A stretch of DNA of 6,933 nucleotides from an uncultured Oscillospiraceae bacterium (GTDB lineage Bacteria > Bacillota > Clostridia > Oscillospirales > Acutalibacteraceae). Below, one piece after another: positions 1-5,287 of this stretch (its first letter is position 1; every line of letters starts with the position of its first letter). The position numbers were made by a program, and so were the translations under genes. Under the pieces are notes generated by a model. It did not search any database. It was not told the origin of the DNA and saw only the letters and a program-made list of their open reading frames with translations. The stretch spans positions 1 through 6,933 of the forward strand of contig URPG01000112.1 of assembly GCA_900549675.1 (NCBI GenBank). The letters are read 5' to 3'.

Positions 1-1
1 T

Positions 2-193
2 TTTCAAAATGCAAATGGATTGGAAGCTACCGGTATAGCGGATTCGGAAACACAAAGACTTCTTTTTGCGGCTAAAGATTCTGTAGCCAGTGCTGATGAT
101 TCTAATAGTACTGCTCCCGATAAAAATCCTGATATGAGTCAATCTCCTGCAAATGATGTTGATACGACATCAGAGAATGACAGCGCAGAATAA
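2..193 (+). CDS. C-terminal end of a peptidoglycan-binding-repeat protein (partial)
   Basis: The reading frame is open from the left edge of the window to a TAA at 191-193 and gives 63 residues; the start lies outside. The first part (FQNANGLEATGIADSETQRL) fits the last third of a PG_binding_1 repeat, where FQ-x-x-x-GL-x-x-TG-x-x-D-x-x-TQ-x-x-LF is the usual ending pattern. Such repeats bind cell-wall peptidoglycan and are found in autolysins, spore cortex enzymes and other exported proteins. After about residue 25 the sequence becomes a low-complexity tail rich in Ser, Asp, Asn and Pro, which looks disordered. The catalytic part, if any, is not in the window, so the overall function cannot be given. 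The frame ends 130 bases before a strong terminator and converges with the minus-strand genes. The repeat assignment is by pattern recognition from a short fragment and is moderately secure. Confidence 0.72.
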   Translation, partial: FQNANGLEATGIADSETQRLLFAAKDSVASADDSNSTAPDKNPDMSQSPANDVDTTSENDSAE

Positions 194-322
194 GACTAGA
201 ATTGAATTAAAAAGGCAGCTTTTAAAGTGATTTGGTTCTGAGTTGTTTTGTTTTTTAACAGATTGTTAGTAAGAAACCTAGAAATAACTGCTGTTAAACA
301 GGAGTTAAAAAAGATAAAAATG

Positions 323-358
323 AAAGGTCTGACTGATTTTATTCAGTCAGACCTTTTT
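323..358. terminator. Bidirectional rho-independent terminator between convergent genes
   Basis: A perfect 14-bp inverted repeat (AAAGGTCTGACTGA at 323-336 and its complement at 343-356) encloses a 6-base loop. It is followed by a T run on the plus strand (354-358). On the minus strand the stem is followed by T-rich sequence (complement of the A-rich stretch 311-320). It therefore can end both the plus-strand gene stopping at 193 and the minus-strand sugar operon stopping at 383. The bases between 194 and 322 show no gene. Confidence 0.9.
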
Positions 359-382
359 GAAGGTAAATGATTAATTGTAGTG

Positions 383-1234
383 TTAGAGATTTTCTTGAAT
401 CCAAGCAATGTCTTCTTTTAGGCAGCTGATTCTATCTTTATCGCCGTAATTTGCTTCACGTTCAACGACATAAATTACATCAGCTTTTTGGCTGTCAGCA
501 GCAGCTTTTACAGCCTTCCAGTCTACAATTCCTTGACCTTGAGCGCAATTCAAACGGTCACGTTCTTCCATCAATTTAATAAATTCTGGCGGCAGAATCG
601 GTTTTCCGTCTTCATCCAATTCAAACTTATGACTGTCACCTTTTTCATGACGGGAACTGGGTTTATTGGCTCCGATTACATCGCTGTTTTCTTTGATATG
701 AATGGCGCAAATTCTGCCGGCATGTGCATGAATATAAGCAACGGGATCAACTCCGGCAGCGGATGCCCAGCCACAATCAATTTGAAATTCCACATAACTC
801 GGATCACAATTTTCAATCAAATGATCCATGAGATATTTTCCGTCTACTTTATAAAATTCATCGGTATGGTTGTGATAACCTGTTTTCATCCCATACTTAG
901 CAGCTAATTTCCCGAAACGGTTTAAATCAGCGGCGACCTCTTTTGCCTCTTCAACCGTGTTGAAAGGAGCAGCAGGACAGATAACATATTTTACACCTAA
1001 CTGGGCTAAATAGGGAATATCTTTTTCCATTTTATCCAGACCCACATGAGCAGAGGTGGCTTTCATACCGGTTTCATTTAAGACTTTTTGCAGTTCTTCA
1101 ACCGGAATATCATCGTAGCCACCGGCAAACTCCACACCGGTAAAACCGATTTCTGCAGCAGTGCGAATACGTTCGATGACATTCAAGGGGTTATCCCAGC
1201 CAAAGGAATACAACTGAACATGAACTTGCTTCAT
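383..1234 (-). CDS. Sugar phosphate isomerase/epimerase, xylose isomerase-like TIM barrel
   Basis: This 283-residue protein has the full length usual for the AP_endonuc_2 / xylose isomerase-like TIM-barrel family, whose members isomerise, epimerise or eliminate from sugars, keto-sugars and inositols using a bound divalent metal. Visible family marks are GFTGVEFAG near residue 30, His63 in SAH, the HNH at 121-123, QIDCGW with Asp153, IHIKE with His179, the GQGIVDW turn at 233-239 and VVERE near 256-260; the Asp, His and Glu residues are the likely metal ligands. No signal peptide is seen, so it should be cytoplasmic. The ATG at 1234 has AAGGGAGA ending six bases upstream. It starts 22 bases after the oxidoreductase stop and so is the second gene of that operon. 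This pairing is typical of inositol-type and 3-keto-sugar or glycoside pathways, but the exact substrate cannot be read from the sequence. IolE-like dehydratase is an alternative within the same fold. Confidence 0.88.
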   Translation of the reverse strand: MKQVHVQLYSFGWDNPLNVIERIRTAAEIGFTGVEFAGGYDDIPVEELQKVLNETGMKATSAHVGLDKMEKDIPYLAQLGVKYVICPAAPFNTVEEAKEVAADLNRFGKLAAKYGMKTGYHNHTDEFYKVDGKYLMDHLIENCDPSYVEFQIDCGWASAAGVDPVAYIHAHAGRICAIHIKENSDVIGANKPSSRHEKGDSHKFELDEDGKPILPPEFIKLMEERDRLNCAQGQGIVDWKAVKAAADSQKADVIYVVEREANYGDKDRISCLKEDIAWIQENL

Positions 1235-1256
1235 AGTGATTCTCCCTTATATGAAC

Positions 1257-2416
1257 TTAGTCAAAATAAACTGCTTTGCCTGTTCTGTTGGATTCATAAA
1301 TACCGTCCAAAATCTTAGTGACAATATATGCCTGGTCAGCGGTCACAAACAAGTCACTCTCGCCTCTTAATGCTTTGACCCAATATTCAGCTTCCAAGGA
1401 TACAGGAGCAGGTCCGTGGCTGAATCCGGGGATATAAGGGGGGATTTTATCGCCAACCTGTGTGATTGCCTTTTGTCCTGCAACAACATGGTTTAAACGA
1501 ACAACTTGGTCAATGGTATCCAATCCGCCCTTAGTACCGACAAACAAAGCGGTAGCTTCATTATTGGCACCAGCGGCTTCTGCCATATTAATCGCCCAAG
1601 AAGCACGCAGGTTAATCACAGCGCCGTTTTTCATTTTAATGTGACCGACAGCAGAATCTTCTACTTCAAAAGTGGTGTTGTCCCAATAGTCATGGTTTAC
1701 ACCATTGCTTTGACCTTGCTCTTCACCGGCAAGAGAACGGCCGAGTTTTTCAAAGGCGGTACCGACAACATATTCAGGCTCATAATTGTTCATGGCAAAA
1801 AGAGTAAAGTCAAGAGCATGAGTGCCGATATCGATTAAAGGACCGCCGCCTTGTTTGGATTTATCAGTGAATACACCCCAAGTTGGAACACCTCTGCGGC
1901 GAAGATAAGTAGCCTCAGCGTAATAAATTTCACCCAAATGGCCGTCATCAATTACTTTTTTAGCAATTTGATTGATGGGGAAGTGACGGTACTGATAGCC
2001 GATTGTCAAAAGCTTGCCGGATTTATCTCTTGCTTCAAGCATTTTTTTAGCATCTGCTTCTGTAGCAGCCATTGGCTTTTCACAAAGAACATGTTTACCT
2101 GCTTCCAAAGCAGCCACTGTAATTTCACAGTGAGCAATGTTTGGGGTCAAAACATGAACAGCGTCAATGGATTTGTCTGCCAATAAATCATGGTAGTCTG
2201 TGTATACTTTAGCATCAGGGGTACCATACTCTTTGGCAGCTTTTTCAGCTCTTTCAGGAATAAGGTCACAAAAGGCAACCATATCCACAAATTCTTCTTG
2301 CTGTTTCATACCGGGAAAATGTTTTCCGTTGGCGATACCGCCGCATCCGAGATCCGACGCACGTGGTCGCGGCCCATGGCGCCGCATCCGATGAAACCGA
2401 TTTTTAATTTAGACAT
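1257..2416 (-). pseudogene. Gfo/Idh/MocA-family NAD(P)-dependent oxidoreductase, frame broken near the start
   Basis: The body of the gene (open from 2387 down to 1257) encodes a typical Gfo/Idh/MocA oxidoreductase, which oxidises a sugar or polyol hydroxyl with NAD(P). Seen are the Rossmann GCGGIANG, an acidic residue after the second strand (AFCD), the EKP motif (CEKPMA) with its catalytic Lys, and the GGGPLIDIGTHALD segment carrying the conserved Asp and His. The natural start is the ATG at 2414-2416: AGGAGG lies eight bases upstream and the first residues, MSKLKIGFIGCG, are a textbook beginning. That frame is lost in a 41-bp insertion (2339-2391 region) and stops at 2306-2308 after 36 codons. 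The ATG at 2387 only looks like a start: it lies inside the inserted repeat, has no ribosome binding site and adds residues (RRHGPRPRASDL) foreign to the family. Without the insertion the protein would have 372 residues, normal for the family, and no other lesion is present. It may be an active gene with an assembly error or a freshly broken gene. It leads an operon with the downstream isomerase. Confidence 0.85.
2339..2391 (-). repeat. 41-bp insertion bounded by 12-bp direct repeats inside the oxidoreductase start
   Basis: On the coding (minus) strand TCGGATGCGGCG occurs twice, at 2391-2380 and 2350-2339, exactly 41 bases apart. The 29 bases between them (2351-2379) are about 72% G+C, clearly richer than the rest of the gene. 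Because 41 is not a multiple of three, one unit shifts the reading frame. Deleting one unit joins ATCGGATGCGGC directly to GGTATCGCC and gives FIGCGGIA, a perfect Rossmann loop. In the start frame the unit reads AMGRDHVRRISD, which resembles the same region of other Gfo/Idh proteins, notably inositol dehydrogenases. The source could be a homologous gene. Repeat positions are certain; the origin is inferred. Confidence 0.9.
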
Positions 2417-2424
2417 CAATAACT

Positions 2425-2430
2425 CCTCCT
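2425..2430 (-). promoter_or_regulatory. Ribosome binding site that fixes the oxidoreductase start at 2416
   Basis: A perfect AGGAGG on the minus strand lies eight bases before the ATG at 2416. There is nothing comparable before the ATG at 2387, so this site decides in favour of the longer, frame-broken reading of the gene. Confidence 0.85.
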
Positions 2431-2437
2431 AGTCAAT

Positions 2438-2452
2438 CACGCCCGAGGCGTG
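2438..2452 (-). promoter_or_regulatory. Short GC-rich hairpin in the oxidoreductase 5' leader
   Basis: CACGCC and GGCGTG form a perfect 6-bp stem around a 3-base loop, eight bases upstream of the AGGAGG. In the minus-strand message it would sit near the 5' end and could stabilise the RNA or affect initiation. Read on the plus strand it is followed by five T and resembles a terminator, but no plus-strand gene lies before it. Confidence 0.5.
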
Positions 2453-2457
2453 TTTTT

Positions 2458-2472
2458 ATGTATCGCTTACAT
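2458..2472. promoter_or_regulatory. LacI/CcpA-type operator candidate for the sugar operon
   Basis: ATGTATCGCTTACAT has perfect 5-base inverted arms (ATGTA/TACAT) around a CG-containing centre. Read on the minus strand it matches the published cre consensus WTGNAANCGNWNNCW at all but one position. It overlaps the expected transcription start just below the -10 box, where a bound repressor would block transcription. Binding by CcpA or by a dedicated LacI-family sugar regulator is an inference; no regulator gene is in the window. Confidence 0.5.
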
Positions 2473-2499
2473 TTTAGTACAAAGGCCATGAAAAGTAAA
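2471..2499 (-). promoter_or_regulatory. Sigma-A-like promoter for the oxidoreductase-isomerase operon
   Basis: On the minus strand TTTACT (2499-2494, four of six matches to TTGACA) is followed after 17 bases by TAAAAT (2476-2471, five of six matches to TATAAT). Transcription would start near 2464, giving a leader of about 48 bases with the palindrome, the hairpin and AGGAGG in order. Confidence 0.55.
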
Positions 2500-2686
2500 G
2501 GGAAAAAAGATGCTTTGTCCGAAAAAGTTTTGTTTAAAATTTTAGTGAAATTGTTATGTTAAAAAAACTTTATACCTAACAGTAGTGTTTACCCTGTACA
2601 AAAAATCATCGATTTTGAGAGAGGGATTTCGTCGGTTAGCAATAAACAATATATAGACCATAAGGTAAACTGCGAAAGGGGTAGGA

Positions 2687-2992
2687 TTAAGTTTTCTTAT
2701 TGCTGTCATTTATCAACCAAAGGACATTAAGCAGGATTGTGACCAAAACAAGAACGGCTACAATCCAAGATAAACTTGGAACGATATCCATAAGGGAAGA
2801 CCAATCTTCTCGGCCGACATTGCGATTGATTTCAAAGATTTGTAATACCAAAGACAAGGAGCAGGCACTGAAGCTTATCATAGGAATCATCACCTTATTT
2901 TTAATCTTATGGGATAGACTGATAGCAAACACAGGAACAAGCCACGCAGAAATTCCCAAGAACAAACTTCCTAAATTTAGAAATTCAACCAT
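2687..2992 (-). CDS. Small membrane protein with three predicted helices, function unknown
   Basis: This 101-residue protein has three hydrophobic stretches, at about residues 5-26, 34-54 and 72-93. A basic loop (HKIKNK) separates the first two helices and a charged loop (EINRNVGREDWSSLMD) the second and third; the end is Asn/Lys-rich (NDSNKK). The positive-inside rule would put the basic loop and C-terminus in the cytoplasm and the REDW-containing loop outside. I recognise the overall type (a short membrane protein starting with EFLNLGSLFLG and having an EDWS-x-LMD loop) as one seen in Firmicutes, but I know of no assigned function. The ATG at 2992 has AAGAGG about ten bases upstream, a slightly long but usable spacing. 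It stands alone, between the proS terminator and the sugar operon promoter, with no recognised motif for binding or catalysis. Confidence 0.75.
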   Translation of the reverse strand: MVEFLNLGSLFLGISAWLVPVFAISLSHKIKNKVMIPMISFSACSLSLVLQIFEINRNVGREDWSSLMDIVPSLSWIVAVLVLVTILLNVLWLINDSNKKT

Positions 2993-3087
2993 AATAAAAT
3001 AACCTCTTTAATTTGTTTGTTGATAGGTCTAATACTAAGAAATAAAAAGTAACGAAACAGGAAATAGAGAAGACTTTCTTAAAAATC

Positions 3088-3121
3088 AAAAAAGAACAGC
3101 AAGATTTTGCTGTTCTTTTTT
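3088..3121. terminator. Rho-independent terminator downstream of proS
   Basis: GAACAGCAA (3094-3102) pairs perfectly with TTGCTGTTC (3107-3115) around a 4-base loop, and six A-T pairs extend the stem on both sides (3088-3093 with 3116-3121). In the minus direction the stem ends in a run of six T followed by GATTTTT. It lies 14 bases after the proS stop and also separates proS from the small membrane protein gene. Confidence 0.92.
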
Positions 3122-3134
3122 AGAATATTATCTA

Positions 3135-4574
3135 TTAATATTGTTTTCCCCAATAGACCATATGCTTGGCAGGCTTGCCACAGCAAACACAAGTATCGGA
3201 AAGATGTTCTTCTTCAAACGGAATACAACGCGATTTCACCCCGCCTGTTTCATCTTTGATCTTATCCTCGCAGGCACTGTCGCCGCACCACATGGCTTTG
3301 ATAAAGCCGAGTTTATTTTCGGCGATATCCAAAAATTCCTCATAGTTTTTGGCAACAAATGTTTTGGATTTCAGATTTTCCAAGGCACGCTGATAAAGAG
3401 CGTCATGTAAATCCTGCAAAGCTTTATGAATAGCTTCTTCCAAATTATCCAAGGAAACAAAGATTTTTTCTCGATTGTCACGGCGCACCAAAACACATTG
3501 ATTTTTTTCAAGATCTTTCGGTCCGATTTCCAAGCGGAGGGGGACACCCTGCATTTCATATTGGGCAAATTTCCAACCGGGAGAATTATCACTGTCATCC
3601 AATTTGGTGCGGAAGGTTTTAGAAAGCTGTGCATAAATTTCATTGGCTTTTTCCAATACACCTTCCTTATGTTGGGCAACAGGAACAATAGCAACCTGAA
3701 CCGGAGCGATTTTCGGCGGCATAACCAATCCGTTGTCATCTCCGTGAACCATAATAACAGCACCAATCATGCGGGTAGAAACACCCCATGAGGTTTGATG
3801 CGGATGTTGTAAGGTGTTGTCACGTCCGGTAAAAGTAATGCCGAAGCTCTTGGCAAATCCATCTCCGAAATAGTGAGAGGTACCGCCTTGCAGGGCAACA
3901 CCGTTGTGCATCATGGGCTCAATGGTGTAAGTGGCTACCGCACCGGCGAATTTTTCTTTCTCTGTTTTTTGGCCGATAACAGCCGGAATGGCCAATGTAT
4001 CACGATAAAAGTCGTTGTATACATGAAGCATGCGCAGCGTTTCTTCCTGTGCTTCTTCAGCTGTTTCATGCATGGTGTGTCCTTCTTGCCAAAGAAACTC
4101 GGAAGAACGAAGGAACGGACGAGTGGTTTTTTCCCAACGCAGTACAGAACACCACTGATTATATAATTTCGGTAAATCCCGATAAGATTTAATGATTTTT
4201 TGATAGTGTTCGCAGAAAAGAACCTCGCTGGTAGGTCGAATGCAGAGCCTTTCTGATAATTTTTCATTGCCGCCATGAGTAACCCAGGCGACTTCAGGGG
4301 CAAATCCCGCAACATGGTCTTTTTCTTTTTGCAACAGACTTTCCGGAATCAACAGAGGCATATAGACATTTTGCACGCCCACTTCTTTAAAGCGTCTGTC
4401 CATATCATGCTGCATATTTTCCCAAATGGCATAACCGTAAGGCTGTAAAATCATGGATCCTTTGACGCTGGAATAATCCATTAACTCGGCTTTTTTCACA
4501 ATATCCGTATACCACTTGGAAAAATCAACGTCCATCGAAGTGATGTCGTTGACCATCTTTTTTTGCTCTGCCAT
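3135..4574 (-). CDS. proS: Prolyl-tRNA synthetase, short type without editing domain
   Basis: ProRS is a class II cytoplasmic enzyme that joins proline to tRNA-Pro using ATP. The 479 residues are the normal length of the archaeal/eukaryote-like ProRS (type 3) also present in many Clostridia and in Thermus. Motif 1 lies around residues 39-75 (GSMILQPYGYAIWENM), the RPTSE loop at 113-117, motif 2 at 143-162 (SVLRWEK with Arg146 and Glu148) and motif 3 at 264-288 (GVSTRMIGAVIMVHGDD with Arg268). An anticodon-binding domain follows from about 292. The C-terminal zinc domain has Cys430, Cys435, Cys462 and Cys465, spaced as in Thermus ProRS, and the chain ends in the usual tyrosine (GKQY). The long INS editing insertion between motifs 2 and 3 of the classic bacterial type is absent. 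ATG at 4574 has AAAGGA seven bases upstream. Its own promoter lies just ahead and no T-box leader fits in the short 5' region. Confidence 0.97.
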   Translation of the reverse strand: MAEQKKMVNDITSMDVDFSKWYTDIVKKAELMDYSSVKGSMILQPYGYAIWENMQHDMDRRFKEVGVQNVYMPLLIPESLLQKEKDHVAGFAPEVAWVTHGGNEKLSERLCIRPTSEVLFCEHYQKIIKSYRDLPKLYNQWCSVLRWEKTTRPFLRSSEFLWQEGHTMHETAEEAQEETLRMLHVYNDFYRDTLAIPAVIGQKTEKEKFAGAVATYTIEPMMHNGVALQGGTSHYFGDGFAKSFGITFTGRDNTLQHPHQTSWGVSTRMIGAVIMVHGDDNGLVMPPKIAPVQVAIVPVAQHKEGVLEKANEIYAQLSKTFRTKLDDSDNSPGWKFAQYEMQGVPLRLEIGPKDLEKNQCVLVRRDNREKIFVSLDNLEEAIHKALQDLHDALYQRALENLKSKTFVAKNYEEFLDIAENKLGFIKAMWCGDSACEDKIKDETGGVKSRCIPFEEEHLSDTCVCCGKPAKHMVYWGKQY

Positions 4575-4605
4575 AAAAACATCCTTTCTTACGAAATATT
4601 TTCAA

Positions 4606-4620
4606 TACATATTATATGTA
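4606..4620. promoter_or_regulatory. Palindrome in the proS leader
   Basis: TACATA and TATGTA are perfect inverted arms around a 3-base centre, located just below the proS -10 box in the transcribed leader. It could be an operator or a chance AT-rich dyad; nothing further supports a role. Confidence 0.25.
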
Positions 4621-4633
4621 CTGTATTCGTCCT

Positions 4634-4662
4634 ATTATATACCTGTGACATTTTTTTTGCAA
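4634..4662 (-). promoter_or_regulatory. proS: Sigma-A-like promoter of proS
   Basis: On the minus strand TTGCAA (4662-4657, four of six) is followed after 17 bases by a perfect TATAAT (4639-4634). The start would be near 4627, leaving a leader of roughly 53 bases. The -35 box lies only a few bases below the T run of the acpP terminator structure. Confidence 0.7.
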
Positions 4663-4663
4663 G

Positions 4664-4761
4664 AAAAAAAGACACCCTTTTGCTGTAAGGCGCTGTTCCT
4701 AGATGACAACGCCGAACACAACTCGTATTTCTCACAAAAGCAAGAAAAACGCAAAGGTGTC
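4664..4761 (-). terminator. Large branched terminator-like structure after acpP
   Basis: In the minus-strand transcript GACACCTTTGC (4761-4751) can pair with GCAAAAGGGTGTC (4683-4671), with one or two bulged bases, closing a 67-base interior. Inside is a second hairpin, GGCGTTGT (4713-4706) with ACAGCGCC (4696-4689), eight pairs including one G-U, and a 9-base loop. The outer stem is followed directly by seven T (4670-4664). It begins 26 bases after the acpP stop. The T run and G/C-containing stem fit rho-independent termination, but the size and branching are much larger than usual, so a processed 3' small RNA is also possible. Confidence 0.65.
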
Positions 4762-4787
4762 AGAATATTAAAATCAAACTGCTGAAC

Positions 4788-5021
4788 TTAGATGGACTGA
4801 TGACCTTCGATATAAGAAACCAAATCACCAACAGTTTTGATATTTTCAACTTCTGTGTCAGGAATTTCAACTTCGAATTCGTCTTCAATAGACATGAGTA
4901 AATCTACAACATCCAAAGAATCTGCACCTAAATCGTCTGCAAGAGTAGAGTCAGCAGTGATTGTTTCTTCCTCAACATCAAACTGTTCGCTTAAAATCGC
5001 TTTTACTTTTTCTAAAATCAT
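4788..5021 (-). CDS. acpP: Acyl carrier protein
   Basis: This 77-residue acidic protein has the normal ACP length and four-helix sequence. The DSL motif sits in LGADSLDVVDL; Ser35 is the serine that receives 4'-phosphopantetheine from holo-ACP synthase, after which the protein carries growing acyl chains in type II fatty acid synthesis. The residues after DSL (VVDLLMSIEDEFEVEIPD) form the usual helix II recognition surface. The ATG at 5021 has a perfect AGGAGG eight bases upstream. It is a single-gene unit here: no fab or plsX gene is adjacent, and it runs divergently from aroE. A TATAAT at 5101-5096 on the minus strand could serve it, leaving a leader of about 70 bases. A role as a specialised ACP for polyketides or teichoic acid cannot be excluded, but the sequence looks like the housekeeping form. 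Confidence 0.96.
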   Translation of the reverse strand: MILEKVKAILSEQFDVEEETITADSTLADDLGADSLDVVDLLMSIEDEFEVEIPDTEVENIKTVGDLVSYIEGHQSI

Positions 5022-5095
5022 TTGTAAAGCCTCCTAAAAAATATTAAAATATTATGTGAAAGACTGTTTTCCGCAGCTTCGTATTTCTTATCCGT

Positions 5096-5101
5096 ATTAT
5101 A
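5096..5101 (-). promoter_or_regulatory. acpP: Candidate -10 box for acpP
   Basis: A perfect TATAAT is present on the minus strand about 75 bases before the acpP start. The hexamer 17 bases further upstream (TCATAA) is a poor -35 match, so only the -10 element is supported. It abuts the -35 box of the divergent aroE promoter. Confidence 0.45.
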
Positions 5102-5130
5102 TGGACAAATTTTTGAAGTTATGATACAAT
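5102..5130 (+). promoter_or_regulatory. Sigma-A-like extended -10 promoter for aroE-aroK
   Basis: TGGACA (5102-5107, five of six) is followed after 17 bases by TACAAT (5125-5130, five of six), preceded by TGA, an extended -10 motif. Transcription would begin near 5137 and give a leader of about 150 bases before aroE. Confidence 0.6.
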
Positions 5131-5184
5131 TCATAGCAATAACGGAAAATATTTTCGGCACAGCCGTGTCGTTCAAATACATTT

Positions 5185-5215
5185 TATTGACTACTGCATG
5201 GTTTGTCAATACAAA
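5185..5215 (+). promoter_or_regulatory. Dyad overlapping a second candidate aroE promoter
   Basis: TATTGAC (5185-5191) and GTCAATA (5205-5211) are perfect 7-base inverted arms 13 bases apart. They overlap a possible promoter, TTGACT (5187-5192, five of six) with TACAAA (5210-5215, four of six) 17 bases downstream. The dyad could be a repressor site over this promoter or a leader hairpin in the longer transcript. Both readings are inferences. Confidence 0.4.
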
Positions 5216-5287
5216 AATACAAAATTTTCTTTTCTTGCATTTTTTCAAGCCTGCATTTGCATTACTTTTTGATACAGGAGAGCAGAT

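Noticed and set aside
254..298. TTTAACAG/CTGTTAAA inverted repeat before the first terminator
   Set aside because: Only 8-bp AT-rich arms separated by 29 bases; likely chance and overshadowed by the strong terminator at 323-358.
488..907. Plus-strand open frame opposite the isomerase gene
   Set aside because: It is the antisense of a well-supported conserved protein and shows no domain pattern.
2339..2387. ATG at 2387 as the true start of the oxidoreductase
   Set aside because: It has no ribosome binding site, lies inside the repeat GGATGCGG, and yields residues RRHGPRPRASDL that do not fit the first beta strand of the Rossmann fold, while the ATG at 2416 has both a perfect AGGAGG and a fitting N-terminus.
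2438..2457. GC hairpin plus five T as a plus-strand terminator
   Set aside because: No plus-strand gene precedes it; its position in the leader of the minus-strand operon is the better explanation.
2600..2616. AAAATC-ATC-GATTTT mini-hairpin as terminator of the small membrane protein gene
   Set aside because: The 6-bp stem is almost all A-T and would be very weak; the T run on the minus strand is suggestive, but I would not call it without 3' end data.
5236..5263. Three copies of TGCATT in the aroE leader as a repeat array
   Set aside because: The copies are short, unevenly spaced and lie in T-rich sequence; chance is sufficient.
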